DNA from: Desulfobulbaceae bacterium UBA5173
Lineage (GTDB): Bacteria; Desulfobacterota; Desulfobulbia; Desulfobulbales; Desulfobulbaceae
DNA: 26,015 nt
Direction: 5' to 3'
Assembly (NCBI GenBank): GCA_002413355.1
Contig: DHWV01000056.1
Location: forward strand, 1 to 26,015
The notes beneath the pieces are model-generated. The model had not been told where the DNA came from. It worked only from the letters and a program-made list of their open reading frames with translations, and did no database searches. The translations under genes and the position numbers were made by a program. Shown here piece after piece: positions 16,195 through 24,200 of this stretch (position 1 is the stretch's first letter; each line of letters starts with the position of its first letter).

Positions 16195-17202
16195 ATGAGC
16201 ATCAAGATCGGCATCAACGGACTGGGCAGAATCGGGCGGAATATCTTCCGTGCGATCAGCACGGATAAAAAATTTGCAGACATCGAAGTGGTCGGCATCA
16301 ACGACCTGACAGATGTGAAAACCATCGCTCATCTGCTCAAATACGACTCAGTCATGGGCGTGTTCAACGCAGAGGTCAAAGCAGGCGAGCACGGTATCCT
16401 CTTCAACGGCAAGGAGATACCTGTCAGCAACCATCGTAATCCAGCGGATATTTCTTGGGGAGACTTGGGTGCTGAGTATGTTCTTGAATGCACAGGCCTC
16501 TTTTGCAGCGGCGAAGCGGCCAAGGCGCACATTGACGCAGGTGCAGCCAAGGTGATCATCTCCGCTCCGGCTAAAGGCGCAGATGTGAAGACCATTGTCA
16601 TGGGCGTGAATGAGGACGAATACGATCCGACTGCACACCACGTGGTTTCCAACGCCTCCTGCACCACCAACTGCCTCGCTCCGGTAGCGCGGGTGATTTT
16701 AGATAACTTCGGCATCAAACGCGGTCTGATGACCACTGTTCATGCCTATACCGGCGACCAGCGGCTGCTCGATTTTCCGCATTCCGACCTCCGCCGAGCG
16801 CGGGCTGCCGGTCTGTCCATGATTCCCACCAAGACCGGCGCAGCCCAAGCCGTGGCACTGGTCATCCCGGAGCTGAAAAATAAATTTGACGGTTTGGCCG
16901 TGCGGGTGCCAACCCCCAACGTCTCACTGGTTGACGCAGTGATGGAGGTGGAAAAGGAGACGACGGCAGCCGAGGTCAATAACGCCCTGCGCGATGCCGC
17001 CAACCGCTATCTGCGCTACTGCGAGGAACCGTTGGTTTCGATTGATTTCCAAGGCGACCCGCATTCTTCCATCGTGGACGGCCTCTGCACCCGGGTCATG
17101 GGCACCTCGGTCAAGGTGATGAGCTGGTACGACAACGAATGGGGCTATTCCAACCGGATGCTGGACCTTGTTCTGCATATGGATGCGAACAAGGCCTTAT
17201 AA
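16195..17202 (+). CDS. gap: Glyceraldehyde-3-phosphate dehydrogenase, type I
   Basis: The product is 335 residues, full length. It interconverts glyceraldehyde 3-phosphate and 1,3-bisphosphoglycerate in glycolysis and gluconeogenesis. The NAD-binding start GINGLGRIGRN and the NDLTD segment (Asp after the second beta-strand, favouring NAD over NADP) are clear. The catalytic site SNASCTTNC has its nucleophile at C156 and the general base is H183 in TTVHAYTGDQ. RRARAAGLSMIPTKTGAA and SWYDNEWGYSNRM are further family signatures. AAAAGGAGCAGG precedes the ATG. It has its own likely promoter, and a carbonic-anhydrase-like gene follows after 21 bases, so the two are probably co-transcribed. Confidence 0.97.
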   Translation: MSIKIGINGLGRIGRNIFRAISTDKKFADIEVVGINDLTDVKTIAHLLKYDSVMGVFNAEVKAGEHGILFNGKEIPVSNHRNPADISWGDLGAEYVLECTGLFCSGEAAKAHIDAGAAKVIISAPAKGADVKTIVMGVNEDEYDPTAHHVVSNASCTTNCLAPVARVILDNFGIKRGLMTTVHAYTGDQRLLDFPHSDLRRARAAGLSMIPTKTGAAQAVALVIPELKNKFDGLAVRVPTPNVSLVDAVMEVEKETTAAEVNNALRDAANRYLRYCEEPLVSIDFQGDPHSSIVDGLCTRVMGTSVKVMSWYDNEWGYSNRMLDLVLHMDANKAL

Positions 17203-17223
17203 TAAAGGTTTCAGGAGAAGGGT

Positions 17224-17964
17224 ATGAAGAAGATGCTGCCTGCCGCTGCGGCGGTGCTTATCCTTGTGCTGGCAGGAAGGGCTGATGCCGCTGAAGAAAA
17301 GTGGAGCTATGGCGGAAAAACGTGCCCAAATCATTGGGCCAAGCTCGATCCAGCCTATGCCCTCTGCGGACAAGGTGCCAATCAGTCTCCAGTTAATCTG
17401 ACTGGTTGTGTCAAGGCGGAGCTGGAGCCGCTGAAATTTGACTACACTGGTCTGATCACAACAGTACGGCGGGGCGCGCATTCTGTCGAGGCTGACCATT
17501 CGGCTGGTTCGTATCTGCACCTCAGCGGCAGAAAATTCGAGCTGCGGCATATTGCGTTCCATGCCCCCAGCGAGCATCAAATAGATGGAAAAAGTTTCCC
17601 GCTGGAGGCGCAGTTAGTCCATGCGGACGAGGATGGACATCTGGCGGTGGTGGCGGTGTTATTCGCGACCGGAGCAGATAATCCTGAGCTGAAGAAAATT
17701 TTGCAGCAAATTCCGAAGGAGGTGGGCCAAAAGGAAGGCATGGCCTCGCAGGTGCGCGCTGACAGTCTGCTGCCGGAAAAACGCGATTATTACCGCGTCA
17801 ATGGCTCGCTGACTGCGCCGCCTTGCACCGAAGGCGTACTCTGGCTGGTCATGAAGAATCCCGTTGCAGTTTCAGAAACGCAGATGAAGCAGTTCAGCGA
17901 TGTGCTTGGCGGTACGAACAGCCGTCCTGTTCAGCCGCTGAATGCCCGGGCGGTGCTGCAATAA
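17224..17964 (+). CDS. Periplasmic alpha-carbonic-anhydrase-like protein lacking two zinc ligands
   Basis: The product is 246 residues with a signal peptide (1-23, ADA|AE). The fold is clearly alpha-carbonic anhydrase: WSYGG, CGQGANQSPVNL, SVEADHSAGSYLHL, FHAPSEHQIDGKSFPLEAQLVHAD, GSLTAPPCTEGVLWLV and NSRPVQPLNAR. C48 and C201 correspond to the bacterial disulfide pair. However, active enzymes read HFH..PSEH and HLVH. Here the first zinc His (94 in human CA II numbering) is A111 and the third (119) is Q130; only H113 (96) remains. The T199 equivalent, T197, is kept and T200 is Ala. Loss of two of three zinc ligands predicts no ordinary CO2 hydration, as in animal carbonic anhydrase-related proteins. 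It follows GAPDH after 21 bases, with GGAGAAGGG ahead of the ATG. Confidence 0.85.
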   Translation: MKKMLPAAAAVLILVLAGRADAAEEKWSYGGKTCPNHWAKLDPAYALCGQGANQSPVNLTGCVKAELEPLKFDYTGLITTVRRGAHSVEADHSAGSYLHLSGRKFELRHIAFHAPSEHQIDGKSFPLEAQLVHADEDGHLAVVAVLFATGADNPELKKILQQIPKEVGQKEGMASQVRADSLLPEKRDYYRVNGSLTAPPCTEGVLWLVMKNPVAVSETQMKQFSDVLGGTNSRPVQPLNARAVLQ

Positions 17965-17967
17965 CGT

Positions 17968-17998
17968 GCTGCGTCTTTTTCGACTCCTCTGACGCAGC
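17968..17998 (+). terminator. 8-bp hairpin after the carbonic-anhydrase-like gene
   Basis: GCTGCGTC and GACGCAGC are perfect inverted arms with a 15-base loop, starting three bases after the stop codon. The position fits a 3'-end signal, but no T-run follows the right arm. It may slow RNA decay or act as a factor-dependent terminator. Confidence 0.4.
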
Positions 17999-18155
17999 TA
18001 CCTACCGGACAATCAGCAGGGCGGTCTGGCCAAATATTGCAATCCGTTGTGCTTCAGAGTATAGTAAATTGTATTTCCGCAAGCGGCAGGCCCTGCTGCC
18101 CCGTTGTGGCAGCATATCCGGCAGAGCGGAGAATCAAGGAACAGTATTTTTCTTC

Positions 18156-18184
18156 TTGACTTCAGGCCTGCCGCATTGTAGTAA
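18156..18184 (+). promoter_or_regulatory. Sigma-70-type promoter for the thiS-like gene
   Basis: TTGACT (18156-18161), 17 bases, then TAGTAA (18179-18184), about 95 bases ahead of the thiS-like start. This lies in a 315-bp gap (17965-18279) that also holds the hairpin at 17968 and the dyad at 18200; nothing else was recognised in it. No TPP riboswitch core was seen in the leader. Confidence 0.45.
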
Positions 18185-18199
18185 GTAGTAATATATCCT

Positions 18200-18222
18200 C
18201 GTGTAATAGTTGTGATTATACG
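18200..18222. promoter_or_regulatory. Imperfect dyad just downstream of the thiS-like promoter
   Basis: CGTGTAAT and ATTATACG are near-perfect inverted arms (one G-T pair) separated by seven bases, placed right after the expected transcript start. It could be an operator or a small leader hairpin. No regulator is identifiable. Confidence 0.25.
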
Positions 18223-18279
18223 GGAGAAGGCAATGAGGAATGCCTACGCAAGCCATTAATTTTCTGGAGGAGAAAAATT

Positions 18280-18486
18280 ATGGAGATCAGGCTGAACGGG
18301 GAACCGCGCTTCATCAACATGGCCAAACTGACGGTGGCGGGTCTGCTGGAAATCGAGCAAGTGCCGTCGCCGGAGATGGTCGCTGTGCAAATCGATGGTG
18401 AAATCGTTCATCGCTGCGCTTACCACGACACCGTGGTCGGCGACAGGAACGAAGTGGATTTGCTGTACTTCATGGCCGGAGGCTGA
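18280..18486 (+). CDS. thiS: ThiS/MoaD-like sulfur-carrier protein
   Basis: The product is 68 residues of ubiquitin-like type, starting MEIRLNGEPR and ending in Gly-Gly, the tail that an E1-like enzyme adenylates and converts to a thiocarboxylate. The NGE turn near the N-terminus, VAVQIDGEIVHR in the middle and EVDLLYFMAGG at the end fit ThiS more than MoaD. GGAGGAG lies about seven bases ahead of the ATG. The partner adenylating enzyme follows within 100 bases. No thiG, thiH or thiC is present here, so the sulfur could go to thiazole synthesis or to another sulfur-transfer route; ThiS is the closest family name rather than a proven function. Confidence 0.85.
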   Translation: MEIRLNGEPRFINMAKLTVAGLLEIEQVPSPEMVAVQIDGEIVHRCAYHDTVVGDRNEVDLLYFMAGG

Positions 18487-18531
18487 TTAGTCTGCCGGAA
18501 AGACAGATTTTTCATTCAACAGGAATACTCT

Positions 18532-18582
18532 ATGCCCAGCAGCGCATTCGCAGCAGCGGATTCCGCAAGGTCCGCACGATGA
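18532..18582 (+). CDS. Possible 16-codon upstream ORF overlapping thiF/moeB
   Basis: An ATG at 18532, with AGGAAT six bases ahead of it, opens a 16-codon frame rich in Ala and Ser that stops at TGA 18580-18582, overlapping the next start as ATGA. Its probable role, if real, is translational coupling to the downstream gene. The frame is too short to judge by composition. Confidence 0.25.
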   Translation: MPSSAFAAADSARSAR

Positions 18583-19391
18583 AGCCGACATCTCTGACTG
18601 ATGAGCAGATGGACCGCTACAGCCGCCACCTGATCCTGAAAGAGGTGGGGCCGGAAGGACAGATCAAGCTGCTGCGAGCGCGGGTGCTGGTGGTGGGGAC
18701 AGGTGGGCTTGGCTCGCCTGTCTCTCTGTATCTTGCCGCAGCCGGAGTTGGCACTCTTGGCTTGGTTGATGCCGATGTGGTTGATATATCAAACTTGCAG
18801 CGACAGATCGTCCACACCACTGCCGATCTTGACCGCCCTAAAGTGGAGTCAGCGGCGGCCAAGCTGAAGGCGATTAACCCAGAAATCAAAATTGAGCCGT
18901 GGCTGCTCTATTTGGATGCCTCGAACATTGCCGAGATTGTCCGGCAGTATGATTTCGTCATTGACGGCACCGACAATTTTGCCACCAAGTTTCTTATCAA
19001 TGATGCCTGCGTGATGGCGGGCGTTCCTTTCTCGCATGGCGGCATCCTCCGTTTTGACGGCCAAACCATGACCGTCCTGCCGGGTAAGTCCGCCTGCTAT
19101 CGCTGTTGTTTCCCTGAGCCGCCACCCGCCAAAGCTGTGCCGAGCTGCTCGCAGGCCGGAGTGTTGGGCGCAGTGGCCGGAATGCTGGGCACTATTCAGG
19201 CTGCCGAGGCCCTGAAGTTCATCACTGGCGTAGGTGCGCTGCTCACTGACAGCCTTCTCACCTTTGATGCTAAGAGCATGAACTTCCGCCGGGTCAAGCT
19301 GCGCAAGCGGCCTGACTGCCCAGTCTGCGGCGAACATCCCACCATTACTGAGCTGACCGACTCCGAGCGTGGAGCCTGCGATCTTCTGTAA
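18579..19391 (+). CDS. ThiF/MoeB-family sulfur-carrier adenylyltransferase
   Basis: The product is 270 residues. It should adenylate the C-terminal glycine of the ThiS-like carrier encoded just upstream. The order of motifs is standard: RYSRHLILKEVG at 13-24, the nucleotide-binding GTGGLGSP at 40-47, DADVVDISNLQRQ at 64-76, and DGTDNFATKFLIND at 129-142. The zinc-binding pairs are CYRC at 173-176 and CPVC at 247-250. C190 in PSCSQAGVLG occupies the position of the ThiF cysteine that forms an acyl-disulfide with ThiS. There is no C-terminal rhodanese domain. MoeB and ThiF cannot be told apart by sequence alone; the neighbour favours a ThiF-like role. Translation may be coupled to a short overlapping ORF. 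Confidence 0.88.
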   Translation: MKPTSLTDEQMDRYSRHLILKEVGPEGQIKLLRARVLVVGTGGLGSPVSLYLAAAGVGTLGLVDADVVDISNLQRQIVHTTADLDRPKVESAAAKLKAINPEIKIEPWLLYLDASNIAEIVRQYDFVIDGTDNFATKFLINDACVMAGVPFSHGGILRFDGQTMTVLPGKSACYRCCFPEPPPAKAVPSCSQAGVLGAVAGMLGTIQAAEALKFITGVGALLTDSLLTFDAKSMNFRRVKLRKRPDCPVCGEHPTITELTDSERGACDLL

Positions 19392-19423
19392 TACGCCAGC
19401 CTTGTTCCTGCACAAATAGTCTG

Positions 19424-19451
19424 TTGAGTCGGCGACAGATTTATTTAATAA
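19424..19451 (+). promoter_or_regulatory. Sigma-70-type promoter for nagZ
   Basis: TTGAGT (19424-19429), 16 bases, then TAATAA (19446-19451), within an AT-rich stretch about 50 bases ahead of the nagZ start. The surrounding gap (19392-19500) shows no other signal. Confidence 0.45.
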
Positions 19452-19500
19452 AAACATACCATCTGTTCGACACGTCTTTTAAGCGAACATGCGTTGTGCA

Positions 19501-20532
19501 ATGAACCTCGGCCAAATGTTTCTCGTCGGTTTTGACGGCTGTGTTCTTGACCGCAGTCACTGGCTGACTGCTGCCTTGCAGCAAAGCCCGCCCGGCGGAG
19601 TGATTCTTTTTGACCGCAATGTCGATGGTTCAGTGCAAAATTTCAGTTCGCCCGTGCAGCTACGCAATCTGACTGGCCAGCTACGGGAGCTTGCTGCGGA
19701 GCCGCTGCTTATCGCGGTGGATCAGGAAGGGGGCAAGGTGCGCAGGCTGAAGGAGCGAGACGGCTTTCCGGCTACGCGCTCCGCCGCTGAACTGGGCAAG
19801 ACATCGCCCGAACGCTCGACCGTTCCGGCAGCATCAGCAATGGCGGCCACGCTGGCGCAGCACGGCATCAATTTCAATCTCGCTCCGGTAGCGGATTTGA
19901 ATCTCAATCCGGCCAGCCCGATCATTGCCCGCTGGGAGCGCAGTTTCAGTCATGATGCCGCGCAGGCCGCTGCCCACTGCCGAGCCTTTATTGAAGCGCA
20001 TCACCATCAAGGCATCGCCTGCTGCTTGAAGCATTTTCCCGGACATGGCAGCGCGCGCAGTGACACCCATCTCGGTTTTGTCGATATCACTAAGGACTGG
20101 CAGGAAGTGGAGCTGGATCCCTATCGTCTACTCATCGCGGAAGGGCTTGCTGACGCAGTAATGACCGCACACGTGACGCATCGCGGTGTAGAGCCGAACA
20201 ACCTGCCTGTCACACTTTCGCCTGCGGTGGTCACTGGCCTGCTGCGGGAGCGACTCAGCTTTGACGGCGTGATTGTCACGGATGACTTGCAAATGAAGGC
20301 GGTCACTGACCGCTACGGTTATCAGGAGGCAGTACAGCGAGCGGTTTTGGCTGGTGCTGATTTACTGATTGTAGGCAACAACTTGGTGCGTAATCCTGAT
20401 GCGCTGAATGAAGGAATAGCCGCTGTGCAGGAACTGCTTGACAACGGTGCGGCTACAGAAGAACGGATTCAAGCCTCCCTTCGGCGGATTGCGGAGCTGA
20501 AAGAAAAAATCAACGGAGAACGAACATGGTGA
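19501..20532 (+). CDS. nagZ: Beta-N-acetylhexosaminidase NagZ (GH3)
   Basis: The product is 343 residues. NagZ removes N-acetylglucosamine from cell-wall turnover products in the cytoplasm, and its length and lack of a signal peptide fit this. Signature regions are LIAVDQEGGKVRRL, INFNLAPVADLN, KHFPGHGSARSDTH at about 177-190 (the mobile loop with the catalytic His-Asp pair), VMTAHVTH, and VIVTDDLQMKAV, where the first Asp (about 261) is the nucleophile. ATG at 19489 is an alternative start four codons upstream; 19501 begins MNLGQMFLVGF, matching the family. Neither has a strong Shine-Dalgarno sequence. Its 3' end overlaps the start of the TM2 gene by seven bases. Confidence 0.93.
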   Translation: MNLGQMFLVGFDGCVLDRSHWLTAALQQSPPGGVILFDRNVDGSVQNFSSPVQLRNLTGQLRELAAEPLLIAVDQEGGKVRRLKERDGFPATRSAAELGKTSPERSTVPAASAMAATLAQHGINFNLAPVADLNLNPASPIIARWERSFSHDAAQAAAHCRAFIEAHHHQGIACCLKHFPGHGSARSDTHLGFVDITKDWQEVELDPYRLLIAEGLADAVMTAHVTHRGVEPNNLPVTLSPAVVTGLLRERLSFDGVIVTDDLQMKAVTDRYGYQEAVQRAVLAGADLLIVGNNLVRNPDALNEGIAAVQELLDNGAATEERIQASLRRIAELKEKINGERTW

Positions 20533-20918
20533 AACAGGACACGCATACTATGTCCATGGGCTACCTCCTCTGAATTTTTGGTTTTTTCGGCGTGCATAGA
20601 TTTTATTACGGCAAGCCGATCTCCGGCACCATCTGGTTTCTCACTTTGGGGCTGTGCGGATTCGGCTGGCTGATTGATCTGCTCCTCATTCCCGGTATGG
20701 ATCGGGAGGCCAGCATTCGCTTTGCGCCCGGTGCGAAAGATTACAATACGGCGTGGCTGCTGCTGGTCTTTCTTGGCTTGTTCGGCGCGCACCGCATATA
20801 CATGGGCAAGTGGCTCACCGGCATTCTCTACTTTTGCACTGGCGGCTTGCTCCTCTTCGGCTGGCTGTACGACTTGTGGACACTGAATGATCAGCTCACG
20901 GTGATCAACGCTGGATAA
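20526..20918 (+). pseudogene. TM2-domain membrane protein gene interrupted by an in-frame TGA
   Basis: The ATG at 20526 has GGAG seven bases before it and overlaps the nagZ stop, so it looks like a normal coupled start. The frame reads MVKQDTHTMSMGYLL, then TGA at 20571-20573, then IFGFFGVHRFYYGK and on to 20918, 130 codons apart from the stop. TM2 proteins carry a Trp at the TGA position (YLLW followed by a Gly/Phe helix and HRFY). Two TM2 units are present: one ending GWLIDLLLIPGM and one from AWLLLVFLGLFGAHRIYMGK to WLYDLW. Everything after the stop is intact, suggesting a recent nonsense change, a sequence error or readthrough. A restart at GTG 20592 would lose half of the first helix. 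TGA ends many other genes here, so general recoding is excluded. Confidence 0.75.
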
Positions 20919-21227
20919 CGCCCGCAACTGTCTCAGTGGTGTAATGTCCGCATATTTTCCCTTTGCAATTTTATTGGTAATATGGCAGTATTCGCACGTT
21001 AAATTCCAATGTTACCCATCATGAGCACTTGACGCAAAGACCGGCGGTCAAAAAGAACCTTCCGGCATTCCGGCGGGATGCGAACTGAAGTGGCAGCGTT
21101 GCGTTGCTGCTCGGCATTCCACCTGATTCCGTCAGCGTGTTATCTTGCTGAAATTAGGCTTCCGTCTTGAATGGCCTTGCGCCACGGACGGTTTTGATTT
21201 TGGAACAGTGCAGGAAGGAGAATTTTT
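20919..21227 (+). other. 309-bp gap upstream of hdrA, no gene seen
   Basis: No protein-like frame was found. A weak promoter-like pair occurs (TTGCAA at 20963 and CAGTAT 17 bases later). There is a small hairpin, GCATTCC-GGC-GGGATGC with one G-T pair, at about 21068-21084. TGTTATCTT at 21138-21146 resembles an extended -10 element. The gap ends in AGGAAGGAG, a strong ribosome site for hdrA. Confidence 0.4.
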
Positions 21228-24200
21228 ATGACCGCAATTGCAGAAAACGCCGCCCAGATCAGCGGCGCAGTGATGGTGATCGGCGGCGGCGTGGCCGGCG
21301 TGCAGACTGCGCTTGACCTGACCGAGCTGGGCTACAAGGTCTATCTGGTGGAGAAATCCGCCGCCATCGGCGGGGTCATGGCCCGCTTGGACAAAACCTT
21401 TCCCACCAACGACTGCTCGCTCTGCATCCTCGCGCCCAAATTAGTTGAGGCCGGCCGCGATCCGAACATCGAAATCCTCACGCTCTCCGAGCTGGTTGAG
21501 CTGAAAGGCGCGCCGGGCAATTTCACCGCCACGATCAGGAAACAGCCGCGCTACATTGACGAGGAAGTCTGTACCGGCTGCGGCCAATGCACGCTCTACT
21601 GTCTCAAGCAGATCGGCAACGATTTCAACGAGCACATGCAGGTCAATCACGCCGCGCACATTGATTATTCGCAGGCTGTGCCGACCTCGTACTACATTGA
21701 CGCAAAAGCCTGCCTCAAGCTGAATCACGACACCTGCGGCCTCTGCGCCGTGGCCTGCCAGGCTGGGGCAATCCGCTTTGACGACACCGAAAAAATTCTT
21801 GAAATTCCGGTGGGCGCGGTGATTTTGGCTCCGGGCTTTGGCCGGGTCAGCGATGAGATCATGGCCAAATATGGCTTGGGCAAATTCCAGGACGTAGTCA
21901 CGGCCTTTGAGCATGAGCGGCTGATGTGCGCCTCCGGCCCGACCGGCGGCGAAATCCTCCGCCTTTCCGATCACAAGCATCCTAAAAAGATCGCCTTCCT
22001 CCAGTGTATCGGCTCACGCGATGAGACCTGCGGCAACAACTACTGCTCCTCGGTCTGCTGCATGTACGCGATCAAGCAGGCCAGCTTAGCCCGCGAGCAC
22101 GATCCGAACTGCGAAATCACGCTGTTCTACATGGACGTGCGCACGCACGGCAAGGGCTTTGACGCGGCCCGCAAGCGGGCGGTGGAAGAGGGCAAGTTCC
22201 GGGTGATTTACGCCCGTCCGCCCAAAGTTGAGGACGTATTCGGCGGCGGTTTGATGCTGACCTGGTCAACTGAGGACGGTAAACATCACTGCGAAAAGTT
22301 CGATCTGGTCGTGCTCTCACAGGGTTTGGAGGCACCGGACGAGGCGGAAAAGCTGGCGCAGGCCGCTGGCATTGACCTGAACGAATATCTCTTCGCGCAG
22401 ACTGACCGCTATACTCCGCTGGCAACCAGCCGTCCCGGCGTTTATGTGATCGGCGCGTTCCAAGGGCCGAAGGACATTCCTGATTCCGTCACGCAGGCAG
22501 GCGGCGCGGCGGCTCTCTGCGCAGGCCAGCTGGCTCCGGCGCGGGGCAGCGCAACTGTGAAGGCGGTCTTCCCGGATGAGCGCGACATCAGCGCGGAAGA
22601 GCCGCGTGTGGGCGTTTTTGTCTGCCATTGCGGCATCAACATCGGCGGCGTGGTCAAAGTGCCTTCCGTGGCGGAATACGCCAGCACCCTGCCGCATGTG
22701 GTGTATGCCACGGACAACATGTACTCCTGCTCGCAGGACGCGCAGAAGGTGCTGGTGGAGGCCATCCACAAGCACAAGCTGAACCGCTTGGTCGTGGCTG
22801 CCTGCACCCCGCGCACCCATGAGCCGCTCTTCCAGGCGACTCTGCGCGAGGCCGGGCTGAACCGCTCGCTCTTCGAGATGGCGAACATCCGCGATCAATG
22901 CTCGTGGGTGCACATGCACGAGCCGGAGCGTGCCACCGCAAAGGCCAAGGATGCGGTGCGAATGGCGGTTGCCAAAGCCTGCTGCCTGACCGCGCTGGAG
23001 GAGATGCAGCTGCCGGTCACGCCTTCGGCCTTGGTGATCGGCGGCGGTCTGGCAGGCATGACTGCCGCTTTGACCATCGCTGATCAGGGTTTCGCTGTCG
23101 CTTTGATCGAGCGGGGAACGCAGCTTGGCGGCAAGGCCATGCTGCTCACCGCCGACCGCCACGGCAACGATCCGCGCCAGGCTGTGCAGGACGTGATTGC
23201 ACGGGTCAATGCGCATCCGCATGTCACCGTGCACACAGAAGCCCAAGTGACGGCGTGTTCCGGCTATGTCGGCAACTTCACCACCACCGTGGAGAGCAAG
23301 GGCGCGAGCGCGATCATTCACCACGGCGTGACTGTGCTCGCCACTGGCGGCAATGCCTATCAGCCGACGCAGTATTGCTACGGGCAGTCGCCGAAGATCG
23401 TCACCCAGCTTGATCTGGAAAAACGCTTGGCCGAAGATCAGGCCGGGCTGAAAGCGGCCAAGCAGGCGGTGATGATTCAGTGCGTCGGCTCGCGGGATGA
23501 GGATTTGACCTATTGCAGCCGCGTCTGCTGCGGTCAGGCATTGAAGAACGCCCTGCGCCTGAAAGCATTGCAGCCGGAGATGCAGATTGTCATTCTGTAC
23601 AGAGATATGCGGGCCTACGGCTTCATGGAGGACGAGTACCGCCAGGCGCGGCAGCTCGGCGTGATCTTCACCCGCTACAGCCTCGACCGCAAACCTGAGG
23701 TCAGCGTGAACGGCGATGCGGTCACGCTGACGTATTTCGATCCGCTGCTCGGCGAAACTTTGGCGATGGAGGCTGATCTGCTCGCGCTCTCAACTGGCAT
23801 TGTCCCGGAAGACCCGACCGCGCTGGCTAAAATGCTGAAAGTGCCGGTGACAGCGGAGAAGTTCTTCTTGGAGGCGCATGTCAAATTGCAGCCGGTTGAT
23901 CTGCCGGTTGACGGCACCTACGTCTGCGGTCTGGCGCACTCGCCGCGCGGCATGGACGAGACCATCGCCCAAGCCCAGGCGGCGGCTGGCCGCGCCTGCC
24001 ATCCGTTAGCCAAAGGCTCGGTGACTCCGGCCCCGATTGTCTCCAAAGTGGACCCGGAGAAATGCATTGGCTGCGCAGCCTGCGAAACCTTCTGTCCCTA
24101 CAAGGCAATTGAGATGTATAAGGACGACAAAAAGCGCAAGGCCCGCACCATCACTGCTTCCTGCAAAGGCTGCGGCGTGTGTGCGGCCCGCTGCCCCACG

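Noticed and set aside
18223..18279. TPP riboswitch before the thiS-like gene
   Set aside because: The conserved CUGAGA and related core strings were not found in the leader.
20571..20573. TGA read as selenocysteine or tryptophan by a changed genetic code
   Set aside because: TGA ends many genes here (for example gspH, gspI, gspL, nagZ), so the code is standard; no clear SECIS-like stem was seen after this codon, and Trp rather than Cys is expected there.
22317..23324. 335-codon minus-strand open frame inside hdrA
   Set aside because: It lies opposite a strongly conserved gene and shows only His/Arg/Ala-rich composition typical of antisense frames in GC-rich DNA.
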